A stretch of 64,000 nt of DNA from Candidatus Bacteroides pullicola (lineage in GTDB: Bacteria > Bacteroidota > Bacteroidia > Bacteroidales > Bacteroidaceae), in the NCBI GenBank assembly GCA_019115825.1, contig DXCV01000056.1:107334-171333 (forward strand). The letters run 5' to 3'. The position numbers were made by a program, and so were the translations under genes. Every line of letters starts with the position of its first letter. The stretch's first letter is position 1. Below are positions 9,949-21,100 of the stretch, in pieces. The notes below the pieces were generated by a model. It was not told the origin of the DNA, did not search any database, and saw only the letters and a list, made by a program, of their open reading frames with translations.

Positions 9949-10953
9949 TTAGTAGGTTTCTTTGTTCGCCAGGTTCCACATATTGAGGAAGGCCGCGCGG
10001 GTGATGTCCGTCAGCTTCTCCCAGTTGATGCGGTCCGCATGGTCGGACGGCTGGTGATAGTCCGGATGTGCGTCCGTGTGATACCAGATGATAGGGATGT
10101 CCTGCAAGGCAAACGACCCGTTGTCGCTACCCCCGATGGGGCGGTCCCAGGGGCGGTAGTTCGGCTCCAGCTTCAGGCCGTATTTCTCGATGTCCTTCTT
10201 CAGCCATTCTCCGAAGACCGGGTGCGATTCTGTATAGAAATAAACCACGTGGCGCGGCTTCTGCGGATTGTTGTTGCGGCCTATCATGTCGAAGTTCAGG
10301 TAGCCCTTGATTTGCTTCACGTAGGGACAGGTCTGCACGAAGTATTTCGAGCCGAGTAGCCCTTTCTCCTCCCCGTCCCAGAAGGCGAAGATGACGTTGC
10401 GCAGCGGCTTCTTGCCCGATGCGGCAAAGGCCCGCGCAATCTGCAAGGCAGCCGACACGCCCGAGGCATTGTCGTCCGCCCCGTTGTAAATCTGGTCGCC
10501 CGCCAGGGTGGGGTCATAGCCGATATGGTCGAAGTGCGCCCCGATGATGACATATTCGTCCGTCCGTTCGCCGGGAATCCAGCCCAGGATGTTGGCCAGC
10601 TTCAGGCTGCGGTGCGTGCCCTGCTTCAGGCGTGCCAGCGAATCCGGATGTACCTGGAAGCGTCCCTTCTGTTGCCGCTCCACGGCACACGCCTCGAACG
10701 GCTGGTAATACGTGTCGCCCAGCAGCGGCCGGATGCCCGCCTCCTTCAGTTCCGAGGCCAGGTAACGCGCCACGATGCGCGACTCCCGTCCGCCGGCTTC
10801 CCGTCCCAGCAGGTTGTCGTCTGCCAGAAACTCCACGATGGCTTCCGCCTTGTCTTGACTGATGCTTTGCAATCCTTTCTCCAAGGGCGATTGCGCCTGC
10901 ACGCCCAGCACGGTGGCCATGAGGCAGCAGGTTCCCAGAATCTTCTTCAACAT
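9949..10953 (-). CDS. M28 family zinc aminopeptidase (secreted)
   Basis: MLKKILGTCCLMATVLGVQA signal peptide; IIGAHFDHIGYD, GADDNASGVSAALQIARAF, AFWDGEEKGLLGSKYF, GGSDNGSF; start taken at 10953 rather than the ORF-track 10989. Confidence 0.93.
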   Translation of the reverse strand: MLKKILGTCCLMATVLGVQAQSPLEKGLQSISQDKAEAIVEFLADDNLLGREAGGRESRIVARYLASELKEAGIRPLLGDTYYQPFEACAVERQQKGRFQVHPDSLARLKQGTHRSLKLANILGWIPGERTDEYVIIGAHFDHIGYDPTLAGDQIYNGADDNASGVSAALQIARAFAASGKKPLRNVIFAFWDGEEKGLLGSKYFVQTCPYVKQIKGYLNFDMIGRNNNPQKPRHVVYFYTESHPVFGEWLKKDIEKYGLKLEPNYRPWDRPIGGSDNGSFALQDIPIIWYHTDAHPDYHQPSDHADRINWEKLTDITRAAFLNMWNLANKETY

Positions 10954-11129
10954 ATCTATTGGTTTTCTATGGTAATTGTTGGTGTGCAAAAGTAGGAAAT
11001 ACTTTTAGAACAAACAAAGTGGCGTCTTTATATTTGAAGGACAGGCGGAATCTCGGCCCATCCTCATGCGGCTGGGAAGAGCTTGTCCGCTGGCGCCCTT
11101 CCCACGTCCGATGTATTCACTCGATGAGG

Positions 11130-11230
11130 AATCATCGTACATGATTCCTACAATCATCCTGGATGATTCCTACAATCATCGTACATGATTCCTACTATCA
11201 TCCTGGATGATTCCTGCCTTCATCGTACAC
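11130..11230. repeat. 22-bp-period intergenic tandem array (family A: AATCAT[CGTAC/CCTGG]ATGATTCCTAC)
   Basis: Four 22-bp units at 11130, 11152, 11174, 11196 plus a partial fifth at 11218; palindromic arms AATCAT/ATGATT with alternating cores CGTAC and CCTGG. Confidence 0.9.
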
Positions 11231-11357
11231 AAAGGTCTGTTGAGCGTAGGCTATGCAGCCGTATTCCTGTATCTTTGCCGCGGGCTATAAAGACGACGCG
11301 GATGATGCAGAGAGGGTTTCTCCGCATCATCCGCGTCCGGAAATCAGTGCATGCCTC

Positions 11358-12920
11358 TTATTGTATCTCGTCCGGCCAGGGGCAAGGCTTGCCGCTCGCC
11401 TTGAACGATGGCCGTTGCGCATCTACCCGCCGCAGGTATTCTCCCAGTTCCTTCGAGAGCTTGCGCACGATGTCGGGGTGTTCGGCCGAGAGGTCGTGCT
11501 TCTCGCCGATGTCCTGCGGGATGTTATATAGTTCCTTGCGGCCTGTCTCGTAGTAATAGACCAGCTTCCACTCGTCCTTGCGGATGGCGCAGTTCAGGTT
11601 GATGCCGGGACCGTCGTTGCCCCAGATGTTGGGGAAGTTCCACACCAAGGCACGGCCTCGTGAGGGATCGCCCGTGCCTTGCAGCAACGGCAGGAAGCTG
11701 ACGCCGTCCACGGGGCTTTGGCTTTCCTTGGGGTCCACGCCGGCCATTTCGAGCAGGCTGGGGTAGAAGTCCTCAATCATCACATACTTGTCGCAACGGG
11801 TGCCGGGCTTCACCACGCCGGGCCAGCAGACAATCATCGGTTCGCGGATGCCGCCCTCGTTCAGCGAGCCTTTGCCGCTCTTCAGCGGGGCATTCTGGGT
11901 GTGCGTCTCCCCGTCCCGCCAAGCCGGTTCCGCGGCCAGTCCGCCATTGTCGCTCATGAAGATGAAGATGGTGTTGTCCGCCTCGCCGTTCTTCTCCAGC
12001 CAGTCCATCAGGTCGCCCAGGCTCTTGTCCATGCCTTCCACCAGCGACGCGTAGGCGGCTTCCTTGTCGCTCAGTCCCTTGCGCACGTACTTGGGGAAGA
12101 AGCGCATGTCCTTGTCCACGGGGACGTGTACCGCATAGTGGGCCATGTACAGGTAGAAAGGCTGGTTGTATCGTTTGGCCTTGTCCAGGGCCTTGATGGC
12201 TTCGCGGGTCAGGGCCTCCGTGGCAAAGGTGCCGGTGCCCCAGTAGTCTTCCAGTCCCGGGATGGACATCAGCGAGTAGGCCTTGCCATCGCGAGTGTGT
12301 CCGTAGTTCTGTTCGCTCAAGTAGGTGGCCAGTCCGCCCGCGGCGTGTCCGGCGATGTTGACTTCGAATCCCCAGTGTGCGGGGTTCTCGCCCGGCGTGT
12401 CTATCGCGCCCCAGTGTGCCTTGCCGCAATGGATGGTATGATAACCGCTTTGGCGCAGCAGGTCGACAAAAGAGGTCCCTACATACGTGTTGGGGATGCC
12501 TTCCACCTGGCTCACGCCGTTGTAGTTCCAGTCCGGCAGTTCCAGGGTGGCGCTCTTCCGGTCGGTGGTCTTGTCGCGCTCCAGGGTCCAGTTGGTCACG
12601 CGGTGCCGGGCGTTGTTGGCTCCGGTGATGAGGCTGCAGCGGGTGGCCGAACTGATGTTGCAGGCATACGCTTGGGTGAACACCATGCCCTTCTCGGCCA
12701 GGCGCTCCATGTTGGGCGTCTCGAACATCTCGTTGTAGGGTGTCCTTTCCGTCCAGAAGGGCAGCGAAGTGTCCTGCCAGCCCATGTCGTCCACCAGGAA
12801 GAGGATGATGTTCGGGCGTTTCGCTTCGTTGGTTTGTGCCGGTGTCGTGCCTTTACCCGGATGGGCGTTCGCCGGTATCAAAGAGGCCAATGAGATGGCC
12901 GATAATAAATACTTGTTCAT
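11358..12920 (-). CDS. sulfatase (S1 family arylsulfatase)
   Basis: RPNIILFLVDDMGWQDTSLPF; S-x-A-x-R active-site motif in ISSATRCSLITGANNARH; FMSDNGG. Confidence 0.95.
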   Translation of the reverse strand: MNKYLLSAISLASLIPANAHPGKGTTPAQTNEAKRPNIILFLVDDMGWQDTSLPFWTERTPYNEMFETPNMERLAEKGMVFTQAYACNISSATRCSLITGANNARHRVTNWTLERDKTTDRKSATLELPDWNYNGVSQVEGIPNTYVGTSFVDLLRQSGYHTIHCGKAHWGAIDTPGENPAHWGFEVNIAGHAAGGLATYLSEQNYGHTRDGKAYSLMSIPGLEDYWGTGTFATEALTREAIKALDKAKRYNQPFYLYMAHYAVHVPVDKDMRFFPKYVRKGLSDKEAAYASLVEGMDKSLGDLMDWLEKNGEADNTIFIFMSDNGGLAAEPAWRDGETHTQNAPLKSGKGSLNEGGIREPMIVCWPGVVKPGTRCDKYVMIEDFYPSLLEMAGVDPKESQSPVDGVSFLPLLQGTGDPSRGRALVWNFPNIWGNDGPGINLNCAIRKDEWKLVYYYETGRKELYNIPQDIGEKHDLSAEHPDIVRKLSKELGEYLRRVDAQRPSFKASGKPCPWPDEIQ

Positions 12921-12933
12921 AAGGAGAAGGTGT

Positions 12934-14322
12934 TTAGTGATTAGTGTTGTATATGCTGAAATTCCGTATGCAGGGAGTCCCCTTGCATTGCTCCACCACC
13001 ACGCGGAAGTCTGACGCCTCGACCGGTTCGAATGCCTCGATGCGTTTATGTCCCACGGATGTGCCCTGTGCCACGGTCTGCCATTTCCCCGCCACCTTGG
13101 CTTCTACTCGGTAGGAGCGGATGCGTTGGCCTTGGCTGAGGTCTTCCTGAAGGATGTAGTAGTTGGCCGTCTGCTTTCCCTTCAGGGAGAGGCGGAGGCG
13201 TTTCCCCTGCCCGGAAGTCTGTGCCAGGGGTTGTCCGAAGCGGCGGTTGATTTCCCGGCCCCATTCTTCCAGCCGTGCCACGTCGCCTGCCGGCAACAGA
13301 CCGTCCGGATTGGGTGTCAGGCCGATGATGAGCGTGGCATTCCGGCCCACCGACTTTTCATAGATGTCCATCAGGTTGTCCAGCGGATAGAGGGACTTGT
13401 CGTCGTCGCCCGGTTCCCAGAACCATTCGTGGCGTCCGTTGTATCCCCGCAAGGGCGTGTCCGCCATGGCCGGCACCCAATAGCCGCCGTCCGGGTCTCC
13501 GTGTGCCAGCAGCACGTTGTGCGCCTGCACGCCGTCGGTGGCGTTGCTGTGGCTGTAGGGCGTGGGGAAGGTGGACCAGCAGGGATGGCCCACGGTGCCG
13601 CTTTCCGAGCCTCCCCAGCGGAAGTCCGCCCGGTTCACGTTGTGGTAGAACAGGCAGTTGGGCTGATACTTGTTGACGATGGGTTCCACATCGGGTCCCA
13701 GTCCTTTCGGGTCATCGGCCCCGCCGTCAAACCATATCAGGAACAGGTCCCCGTAGCGGGTGCAGAGCTCCGTCACCATCTTTTCGCAGAGGTGCTTGTA
13801 CCAGGCCTGGCGGTTGCGGGCAAAGTCCCCGTCGCCCTCGGCTTTGAAGTTGTGGATGCCCAGCAGCGAGTTCCAGCGGATGCCCACATAGATGCCCGGC
13901 CGGATGCCGTATTTGCGGCAGGAGTTGACAAAGTCGCGCACGATGTCTCCCTTGCCGTCGCGCCATTTCACGGCCTTCAGGCAATAGGGATTCACGTCGC
14001 TCTGCCACAAGCCGAAGCCCGTCTCATGGGTGGCGGTCAATACGGCAAACTTGGCGCCTGCCGCCTTGGCGGCTTCTATCCATTGGTCGGTGTCCAGTTG
14101 GGTGGGGTTGAAGATGTTGTAGTCTTCTATCGGGTTGATGCGGTTGTTCCCTTGCCCATATACTTGTCCGTCGAACACGTGCAGGTCGTAGTGGAACACC
14201 ACGCCCATCTCGGCTTCGTGCCAGGCCAGTTGGCTTTGACTGGGAAGTGGCATGTCGCTTTCTTGTGCCATGCCGGTCCATGTGTAGACCACCAAGGCGA
14301 GGCTTAGTAATAATTTTCTCAT
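12934..14322 (-). CDS. alpha-L-fucosidase, GH29 family
   Basis: LTATHETGFGLWQSD, GIRPGIYVGIRWNSLLG, DLFLIWFDGGADDPKG typical of GH29; signal peptide. Confidence 0.88.
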   Translation of the reverse strand: MRKLLLSLALVVYTWTGMAQESDMPLPSQSQLAWHEAEMGVVFHYDLHVFDGQVYGQGNNRINPIEDYNIFNPTQLDTDQWIEAAKAAGAKFAVLTATHETGFGLWQSDVNPYCLKAVKWRDGKGDIVRDFVNSCRKYGIRPGIYVGIRWNSLLGIHNFKAEGDGDFARNRQAWYKHLCEKMVTELCTRYGDLFLIWFDGGADDPKGLGPDVEPIVNKYQPNCLFYHNVNRADFRWGGSESGTVGHPCWSTFPTPYSHSNATDGVQAHNVLLAHGDPDGGYWVPAMADTPLRGYNGRHEWFWEPGDDDKSLYPLDNLMDIYEKSVGRNATLIIGLTPNPDGLLPAGDVARLEEWGREINRRFGQPLAQTSGQGKRLRLSLKGKQTANYYILQEDLSQGQRIRSYRVEAKVAGKWQTVAQGTSVGHKRIEAFEPVEASDFRVVVEQCKGTPCIRNFSIYNTNH

Positions 14323-14358
14323 GACTGCTTTTCTTGTTCGGTTTGTTATGTTTATCGA

Positions 14359-15933
14359 TTATTCGGATTGTCCGCTTTGGTCGCTGTTAAGGTTCCGGTA
14401 GAACTCGATGCGCTGCCCCCAGGGTTTGTCTTCCAGGGGGAATGCGTGCACTCGTTGGGCCCACTGGTTCCATTCGTGTTCCAAGGCTTTCACCTTCTCC
14501 GGGTATTGGGAGGCCAGGTCCGTGGTTTCGAAGGGGTCTGTTTGGAGATTAATCAACTCCCATGGTTTATGTTGATTGGCACGTACTAGTTTCCAATGTC
14601 CGTTGATGATGGCGCAGGAACTCTGATGTTCGAAAAACAAAGTTCGGCTGTCCGGTTGTTCGCCTTTTAGGGCAGGCAACAGGCTTCTTCCCGGCAAATC
14701 TGCATGTTTGAAGTTGGCAGGCCAAGTGGCCGAGGCCAAGTCCATGCAAGTGGGTAACAGGTCGATGACGTGTGAAGTCGCCGACAGGATATCGCCTTTC
14801 ATCCGGTTTTTGTCCGGATCTCCGTAGGTCAGGATGAACGGAGTGCTTATGCCTCCTTGGAAACACCACTGCTTGTAGCTACGGTAAGGCGTGTTGGACA
14901 GGTCGGCCATCAGTTGTCCCAGATAACCTCCTTCCAAGGTGGCTCCGTTGTCGCTGAGGAACATGAATACGGTGTTTTCCAAGGTACCTTTTTGACGGAA
15001 GGCATCTACAATCTGTCCGATGCCGTCGTCCATCACTTCAATCATCGCCGCGTAGGTGGCCATGTCCCGGGTCCATTGCCGGCGTTGTTCGTCCGTCAGT
15101 TCTTCCCAGGCGGGTCGTTTCCCTCCGAATTCCTGGTCAAAGGCAGGCAAGGGCATGTCGGCAGGTATCAGCCCCATTTCTTTCTGTCGCTCGAACCTCT
15201 GTCGGCGCAGCACGTCATAGCCGGCCTTGTAGCGTTCCAGGCATTTTTCCACCCTGTTGGCCGGTGCCTGGAGGGGCAGATGTGGAGCATAATAGGCCAC
15301 GTACAGGAACATGGGATTCTCGGCGGGATTCTGGTGTATGAAGCTGACGGCAGAGTCTGTTATGGCCGTAGTGTAATAGTAATCGTCCGGGAATTCCGTG
15401 ACGGGCGTAAGATCGCTATATACGGGGGTGGGCTTGTAGTAGCTTCCTCCTCCGCTCAGGCAGCCGTAATAGTGGTCAAACCCTCTTTGTACCGGATAGC
15501 TGCCGTTGGGCGCGTGGAAGGCACCGTCTACGGTCACATGCCATTTCCCGCTCATCCAGGTGGTGTATCCGTTGGCTTTCAGGACCTCCGCGATGGTGGG
15601 GTACTCCTTGGACAACTGCCCTCTGTACCCGGGTCTGTGCTCGTCTACGGCTGTCATCCAGCCCATTCCGACTTCATGTTGGTAACGGCCTGTCAGCAAA
15701 GAGGCGCGGGTAGGGCAACTCCTGCCTGTGTTCTTGAACTGGCTGAAGCGGACCCCCTCTTGGGCCAGGTTGTCTATGTTGGGAGTTTCTACCTCGCCCC
15801 CATAACAGCCCAGGTCGGAGAACCCCATGTCATCGCATAAAATCAATACGATGTTGGGCTTTTGGTCTTCTTGGGCATAGAGTCCTGCGGATAGGGAACT
15901 CGCCAACAGCGATGTGAACAAAATTCTATTCAT
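14359..15933 (-). CDS. sulfatase / arylsulfatase (S1 family)
   Basis: KPNIVLILCDDMGFSDLGCYGGEVETPNID; active-site SCPTRASLLTGRYQHEVGMG; FLSDNGATLEGG. Confidence 0.96.
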   Translation of the reverse strand: MNRILFTSLLASSLSAGLYAQEDQKPNIVLILCDDMGFSDLGCYGGEVETPNIDNLAQEGVRFSQFKNTGRSCPTRASLLTGRYQHEVGMGWMTAVDEHRPGYRGQLSKEYPTIAEVLKANGYTTWMSGKWHVTVDGAFHAPNGSYPVQRGFDHYYGCLSGGGSYYKPTPVYSDLTPVTEFPDDYYYTTAITDSAVSFIHQNPAENPMFLYVAYYAPHLPLQAPANRVEKCLERYKAGYDVLRRQRFERQKEMGLIPADMPLPAFDQEFGGKRPAWEELTDEQRRQWTRDMATYAAMIEVMDDGIGQIVDAFRQKGTLENTVFMFLSDNGATLEGGYLGQLMADLSNTPYRSYKQWCFQGGISTPFILTYGDPDKNRMKGDILSATSHVIDLLPTCMDLASATWPANFKHADLPGRSLLPALKGEQPDSRTLFFEHQSSCAIINGHWKLVRANQHKPWELINLQTDPFETTDLASQYPEKVKALEHEWNQWAQRVHAFPLEDKPWGQRIEFYRNLNSDQSGQSE

Positions 15934-16002
15934 ACTTTTTTCTTTAAGCAGATATGGCCTGTGGCAATCTGAAAATGTAAAGGTAGGCGTTTAATTTGAA
16001 AT

Positions 16003-16041
16003 AACCGCCACCAATCTGAAAAAGAATCGTTGGTGGCGGTT
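16003..16041 (-). terminator. intrinsic terminator/hairpin downstream of SusD
   Basis: AACCGCCACCAA (16003-16014) and perfect reverse complement TTGGTGGCGGTT (16030-16041). Confidence 0.7.
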
Positions 16042-16076
16042 GTTGTCGTCAAGCCAAAGTCTGGCTTTCGGGGCAG

Positions 16077-18128
16077 TTATTCTCCTTCGGGTAGGGTGCC
16101 GTCCGTCATGCCCCATCCGGGATTCTGATAGATGGACGAGGTGGCGAAGTCATTGGAACCGGCCTGTTCCGTGGTCAGACGGAATTCGTAATTGCTGATG
16201 GGATACAGGTATTTGGCTTCCGTCCAGTTCAGTCCTTCAAAGCCGATGTTGCTCTCGCTCTTGCGGTACGGCAGGTAGTATTTGCCTTCGGCATACGGGT
16301 CATCCTGAGCGGAGATGTTCGGCTCGTTGGAGGTGCCATAAGGTTGGAGTGTGATGCTGGTCAGCTTGGCACTTGCTCCTTCCGGATTCGGGTCTGTGTA
16401 AAGCTGATACATGCTGTCCCAGAAGTTGAAGCCTTGGATATGCACGTTCTTTACCTGGTCCAACGCGCGCCAACGCTTCAGGTCGGCCAGGCGGAATCCT
16501 TCCGAAATCAGCTCGATGCGGCGCTCACGTCGGATGTTGTACAGGGTGGGGTCCACTTGCTGTCCGGCGGAGTAGCTTCCCCAGTCGGCACGTTCCTGGG
16601 CCATTACGGTGTTGTTGATGGTCAGCTGGTAGTCGGTGGACATGCCTGCACGTTGCCGCAAGGCCTTCCAGTAGGTGTCGCAGTTGCCTCCCAGGTTCCC
16701 GTTCAGTTCATAATAAGCTTCGATGTAGTTCAGGTAAGCCTCCGCTGCGCGGAACACCGGGCAACCCGTATAGGAGGGGCTGGTGGTCTTCATCTCTCCT
16801 GATGTGTTCAGGCCCTTGCGCAGGCTGTAGCCCGTGGGATTTCCGTTCTCTACTTGTCCCTCGAAGATGGGCGAACGGTAGAAGTAGCCAAAACCGTCTT
16901 CTTCCTTGACGTAATCCACCAGATTGGGACCGTCGGAGAGCAGATCGCCGGTCTTCAGGATGCACATGTCCATGCGGGGGTCGCGTCCGCTGAACAGGTG
17001 TTCATAGGTGTCGTCTCCCTGATAGCCGGAACCGCTTGCATAGATGGGCAGTCCGTTTTTCATCAGGAAAGCGTCTACCATCGAGCGCGTATAGCCTGTG
17101 TTGCCGCTGCCGTTGCGTTGCAGATAGTCCACTACGTGATGGAAAACGGTAGCGTTGGAGCTCACGCCATAAGCACGCCACAGCAGGACTTCGTCCATGC
17201 CGCTCAGGTTTATAGAGTTGAACATGGCGGCATAGTCCTCGTACAGCCCATGGCCTTGTGCTACGATATCGGCCGCTTCAATGGCTTCTTGGAGGAAATA
17301 TTTTATCTCCGTGTTGGCGTCATAACTGTATCCGCTGAGGTAGTCCATATCCGCTCCGGGCCATCCCGGTCCGTTGGGTACGAATGCGGTTCCGGCGTGG
17401 TATTTCTCCCATGTTCCCTCAAACAGGGCTACCCGGCTTTTCAGCAATGCCGCGCAATCCCGTGTCAGACGGTTGCTCATGGGGGGCGTTGCCTGCATCA
17501 GTTCATAGGCCTTGTCGAGGTCTTCGAGTATGAAACGGGCTACCTCATTGCGCGGGCGGCGTCGGGAAGCCTCGCGTACTTCGTTGTAATCTTCGCTCAG
17601 CGTGGTGGTCAGGATGGGGAAATCGCCCAGGTTCTCCAATGCCTGCGAATAGAACCAGGCCCGGAAGAAATAGACCTCGCCGATGTAGTGGTTGATGTTG
17701 GCGGAGGTACCGGAAATCTCACCGTTCTCAAGACGTTGGGGAACTCTTTCCAGGAAATAGTTGGCTGCACGTATGGCGGTAAGGTAGTCGTTCCACAGGT
17801 TGTAGTCGCCTACATAGGTCTGCCCGGTAACGAAAAGCTGGTTGGGCGTATTGGCTGTCTGATTGTCGGTACCGTTGTCGTCATCGAACAAGCCCAGGTT
17901 GTAGCCTGTGCCATGCGAAGGCAGGCATACGTTCCCTTTGCCGCTGAAGTTATCATATCCCAAGTCAAAGGCATAAAGGTTGGCGGCGTATGCGGCCAGG
18001 TCGTTTTCCGCATACAGGTATTCAGTGGTGGCCACATCGGTGATGGGCTCTAAGTCCAGAAAGTCGTTGCACGAAGCCAGGCTCAGTCCGGCTGTGATGC
18101 ACATGGAGTAAAATATGGTCTTTTTCAT
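16077..18128 (-). CDS. SusD/RagB family nutrient-binding outer membrane lipoprotein
   Basis: LASCNDFLDLEPITDVATTEYL...NIRRERRIELISEGFRLADLKRWRALDQVKN; downstream of SusC. Confidence 0.95.
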   Translation of the reverse strand: MKKTIFYSMCITAGLSLASCNDFLDLEPITDVATTEYLYAENDLAAYAANLYAFDLGYDNFSGKGNVCLPSHGTGYNLGLFDDDNGTDNQTANTPNQLFVTGQTYVGDYNLWNDYLTAIRAANYFLERVPQRLENGEISGTSANINHYIGEVYFFRAWFYSQALENLGDFPILTTTLSEDYNEVREASRRRPRNEVARFILEDLDKAYELMQATPPMSNRLTRDCAALLKSRVALFEGTWEKYHAGTAFVPNGPGWPGADMDYLSGYSYDANTEIKYFLQEAIEAADIVAQGHGLYEDYAAMFNSINLSGMDEVLLWRAYGVSSNATVFHHVVDYLQRNGSGNTGYTRSMVDAFLMKNGLPIYASGSGYQGDDTYEHLFSGRDPRMDMCILKTGDLLSDGPNLVDYVKEEDGFGYFYRSPIFEGQVENGNPTGYSLRKGLNTSGEMKTTSPSYTGCPVFRAAEAYLNYIEAYYELNGNLGGNCDTYWKALRQRAGMSTDYQLTINNTVMAQERADWGSYSAGQQVDPTLYNIRRERRIELISEGFRLADLKRWRALDQVKNVHIQGFNFWDSMYQLYTDPNPEGASAKLTSITLQPYGTSNEPNISAQDDPYAEGKYYLPYRKSESNIGFEGLNWTEAKYLYPISNYEFRLTTEQAGSNDFATSSIYQNPGWGMTDGTLPEGE

Positions 18129-18150
18129 TGTGTATACTATTTGGTTGTTG

Positions 18151-21100
18151 TTAGAATGTCACATTTACGCCGAAGGATACGGTTGCCTGCAGCGGATAAG
18201 TCTTTCCCGAGTTGTTTTGCGTATAGCCCGAATAAGCCGTTTCGGGGTCAAAGCCGTTGGGCAGGCTACTGATGGTCCAGATGTTTTCCGCGCTGACGTA
18301 GAAGCGGAGGTATTCCATGCCAATCTTGTTGAGTACTTGTTTGGGCAATGTATATCCAAGCTGGATGTTCTTCAGTCGCATGTAGGCACCGCTCTGCATG
18401 TAACGGCTTTGTCTCTGCTGGTTCTTGTCGCTATCCATGTAGGGACGCGGGAAGTAAGCGTCGGTATTGGGTCCGAATACGGAAGTGGTATTTTCCGGAC
18501 GGTAATAATCCAGGTGTTCTTCCAAGCCGGTGGATTGCCACAGGCCGCCGGTCAGTCCCCAGAATACCGGTCCATCCAGCCACAGGTCCCGTTTGGCCAC
18601 GCCTTGCCAGAACATGCTGAAGTCAATGTTGTTCCATTCCAGGCCGAGGTTCAGGCCGAAGCGGAAGCGTGGGGTGCTGTTGCCCAGCTTCACTCGGTCG
18701 CCCGGGTCGTTCAGGGTGTTGGCTCCCGTGTTGATAACGCCGTCGCCGTTCTGATCCACATACATGATGTCTCCTTCCGTCCAACCGGAACCCCAGGAGG
18801 GGCGGTTGCCTGCCGCCAGCCATTCGTCCATCTCTGCCTGGCTCTTGGCGATGCCGTGAGTCTCATAGCCCCAGATGTCGTTCAGTTCCTGTCCTTCATA
18901 ATACGTGGACAACGATTTGGACTCGTTAGGATAACGGTCGATAAACGTGCGTGCATCCGAGATGTTGAAGCCGACATGGTAGTTCACTTTGCCCACCTGG
19001 TCGCGCCAGTTCAAGGCGAGTTCCCAGCCTTTGGTATGGAGGTCGGTGTTGTTGGTGGAAGGCATGCCGGTACCGTAGATGTGTGCGATTTCGGCTGCCG
19101 GACCTACCATGTCGAGGGTCTTGCGGATGAAGTAGTCAAAGTTAGCCGTGAACCGGTTGTTGAACATGGACAGGTCGAAGCCCACGTTCAGCGACTTGAT
19201 GGTCTCCCACGTCAGCGAGCTTGCGATGGTGCCCGGCACGCTGGCCACGGTGGGGTAGGCATCGTTCATCAGCCAGCTGCCGCTATTGGTGGCCACGTTT
19301 TGCAGCAGGTACATGGGATAGTAGGACGTGGTGTTCTGGTTGCCCAGCGTACCCCAGGACAGGCGGGGCTTCAGCTGGCTCATCAGCTCTTCGTCCAAGG
19401 GGAAGAATTCTTCGCGGGCCACGTTCCAGCCCAAGGAGAAGGAACCGAAGGTGCCCCAGCGGTCTTTGCGGAGGAAGCGTGACGAACCGTCATAGCGGAT
19501 GTTGGCGGCAATGAAATAGCGGTCCTTGTAGTCATAGTTCAGTCGACCGAAGAATCCTGCCGTAGCCCAGGAATAGGCCGAGGCGTCATTGATGACGTCG
19601 TCGCCGGTGGCCGCCCCGATTTCAGGCACGCTCTCCGTGATGAGGTCCATGCGTTGCACGTTCAGCACGCGGTGATTGTATTTCTCGGTGTTCATTCCGA
19701 CCATCACCTTGAACATGTGGTCCTGGTTGATGTCGAACTCATAGTCCGTGTACAAGCTGGTCGTCAGATGGTTGGCGCGTACCCACCGTTGCATGGCACC
19801 TGTCTGGCCTTCGGTATAGTTGCCGCCGTAAGCCAGGAGCAGAGGTTCGTTGTTTACGTTGTATTCATAAACCTTGTTCAGGTTCTGCTTGCGATATTCG
19901 TTGATGGTGCGCAGGCCGGCGCTTGCATAGATGTTCCAGCCTTTCAAGGGATGGAATACCAGTTGGCCTTGCAGGTACATGTTGTCATTGGCGGTTACGG
20001 AACGGCTTCCGTTGGTCAGTTGGGCCAGCTTGCCGTTGCGCATGTAGTGGCCGTTGGGATCCTTGAATGGCATGGTGGGCCACATACGCACGATGTCGTG
20101 GTAGAGCAGGCCGCCCAAGTCCGTGTACAAGGGATTGTCCAGGTTGGTGTGTACATACTTCACGTTCACCTCCACGTCCAGCCACTTGAAAGGTTGTGCG
20201 TTCAGCTTGGCATTGGTGTTGATGCGTTCGTAGGAATCATCGCCGAAGCGCAGGTTTCCGTCCTGGCCCAGGTAGTTGGCCGACACATAATACTGCATCT
20301 TCTCCGAACCGCCGTTGATGTTCAGGTTGTGTTCGTGCGCCCACGACCATTTGTATTGTTTGTCATACCAGTCCACATTGTCGTTGGCCAGCTGGTGGAA
20401 TTGCCAGTTCCCGTTGGTGTTGGGGATGGTGCTGGTGGTGATTTCTCCCCGCATATACTGCTGGATGCGATCCAAGGTCTCTTCCGTGAAGATGAGCGTG
20501 CCGCCGCTGTTGATGCTGCCTTCGTTGAAGTAATTGGCGAAGTCCCAGGAATTCATCAGGTTGGGCAGTGACAAGGGGCCATAGTAACGGGCATTGCCGG
20601 CATAGCTTACGCTGGCTTTGCCAACCTTTCCTTTCTTGGTTGTGATGAGAATCACGCCGAATGCGGCGCGTGAACCGTAAATCGAGCTTGCGGCCGCGTC
20701 CTTCAACACGGAGATGGACTCCACGTCGTCCGGGTTCAGGTTGTTCATGTTTCCTTCGATACCGTCAATCAATACCAGTGTGGCGGCTGTGGAACCGGTG
20801 GAGATGGTGCCTGTACCGCGGATGTTGACATCCATGGACTGGCCCAGCTGGCCACCCATGTTGCCCACGGAGAGGTTCAAACCGGGCACGGTGCCTTGCA
20901 GGGATTGTCCCAGACTGGTTACTGGGCGCGATTCCAAGGCCTTGGTGTCTACGGTGGCTACTGCTTCCGTCAGGTTGGCTCTGCGTTGCGTGCCAAATCC
21001 TACTACGACTACCTCGTCCAATAGCTGGTTGTCTTCTTCCAAGGTAATGGCGTAGAAGTTTTGGGAGGGGGTGATGTCTACTTCAGTGGTCTTGTATCCG

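Noticed and set aside
11679-14307. Long plus-strand ORFs (404 and 419 aa) opposite the sulfatase and GH29 genes
   Set aside because: Shadow ORFs, no recognisable motifs, and the minus strand is coding
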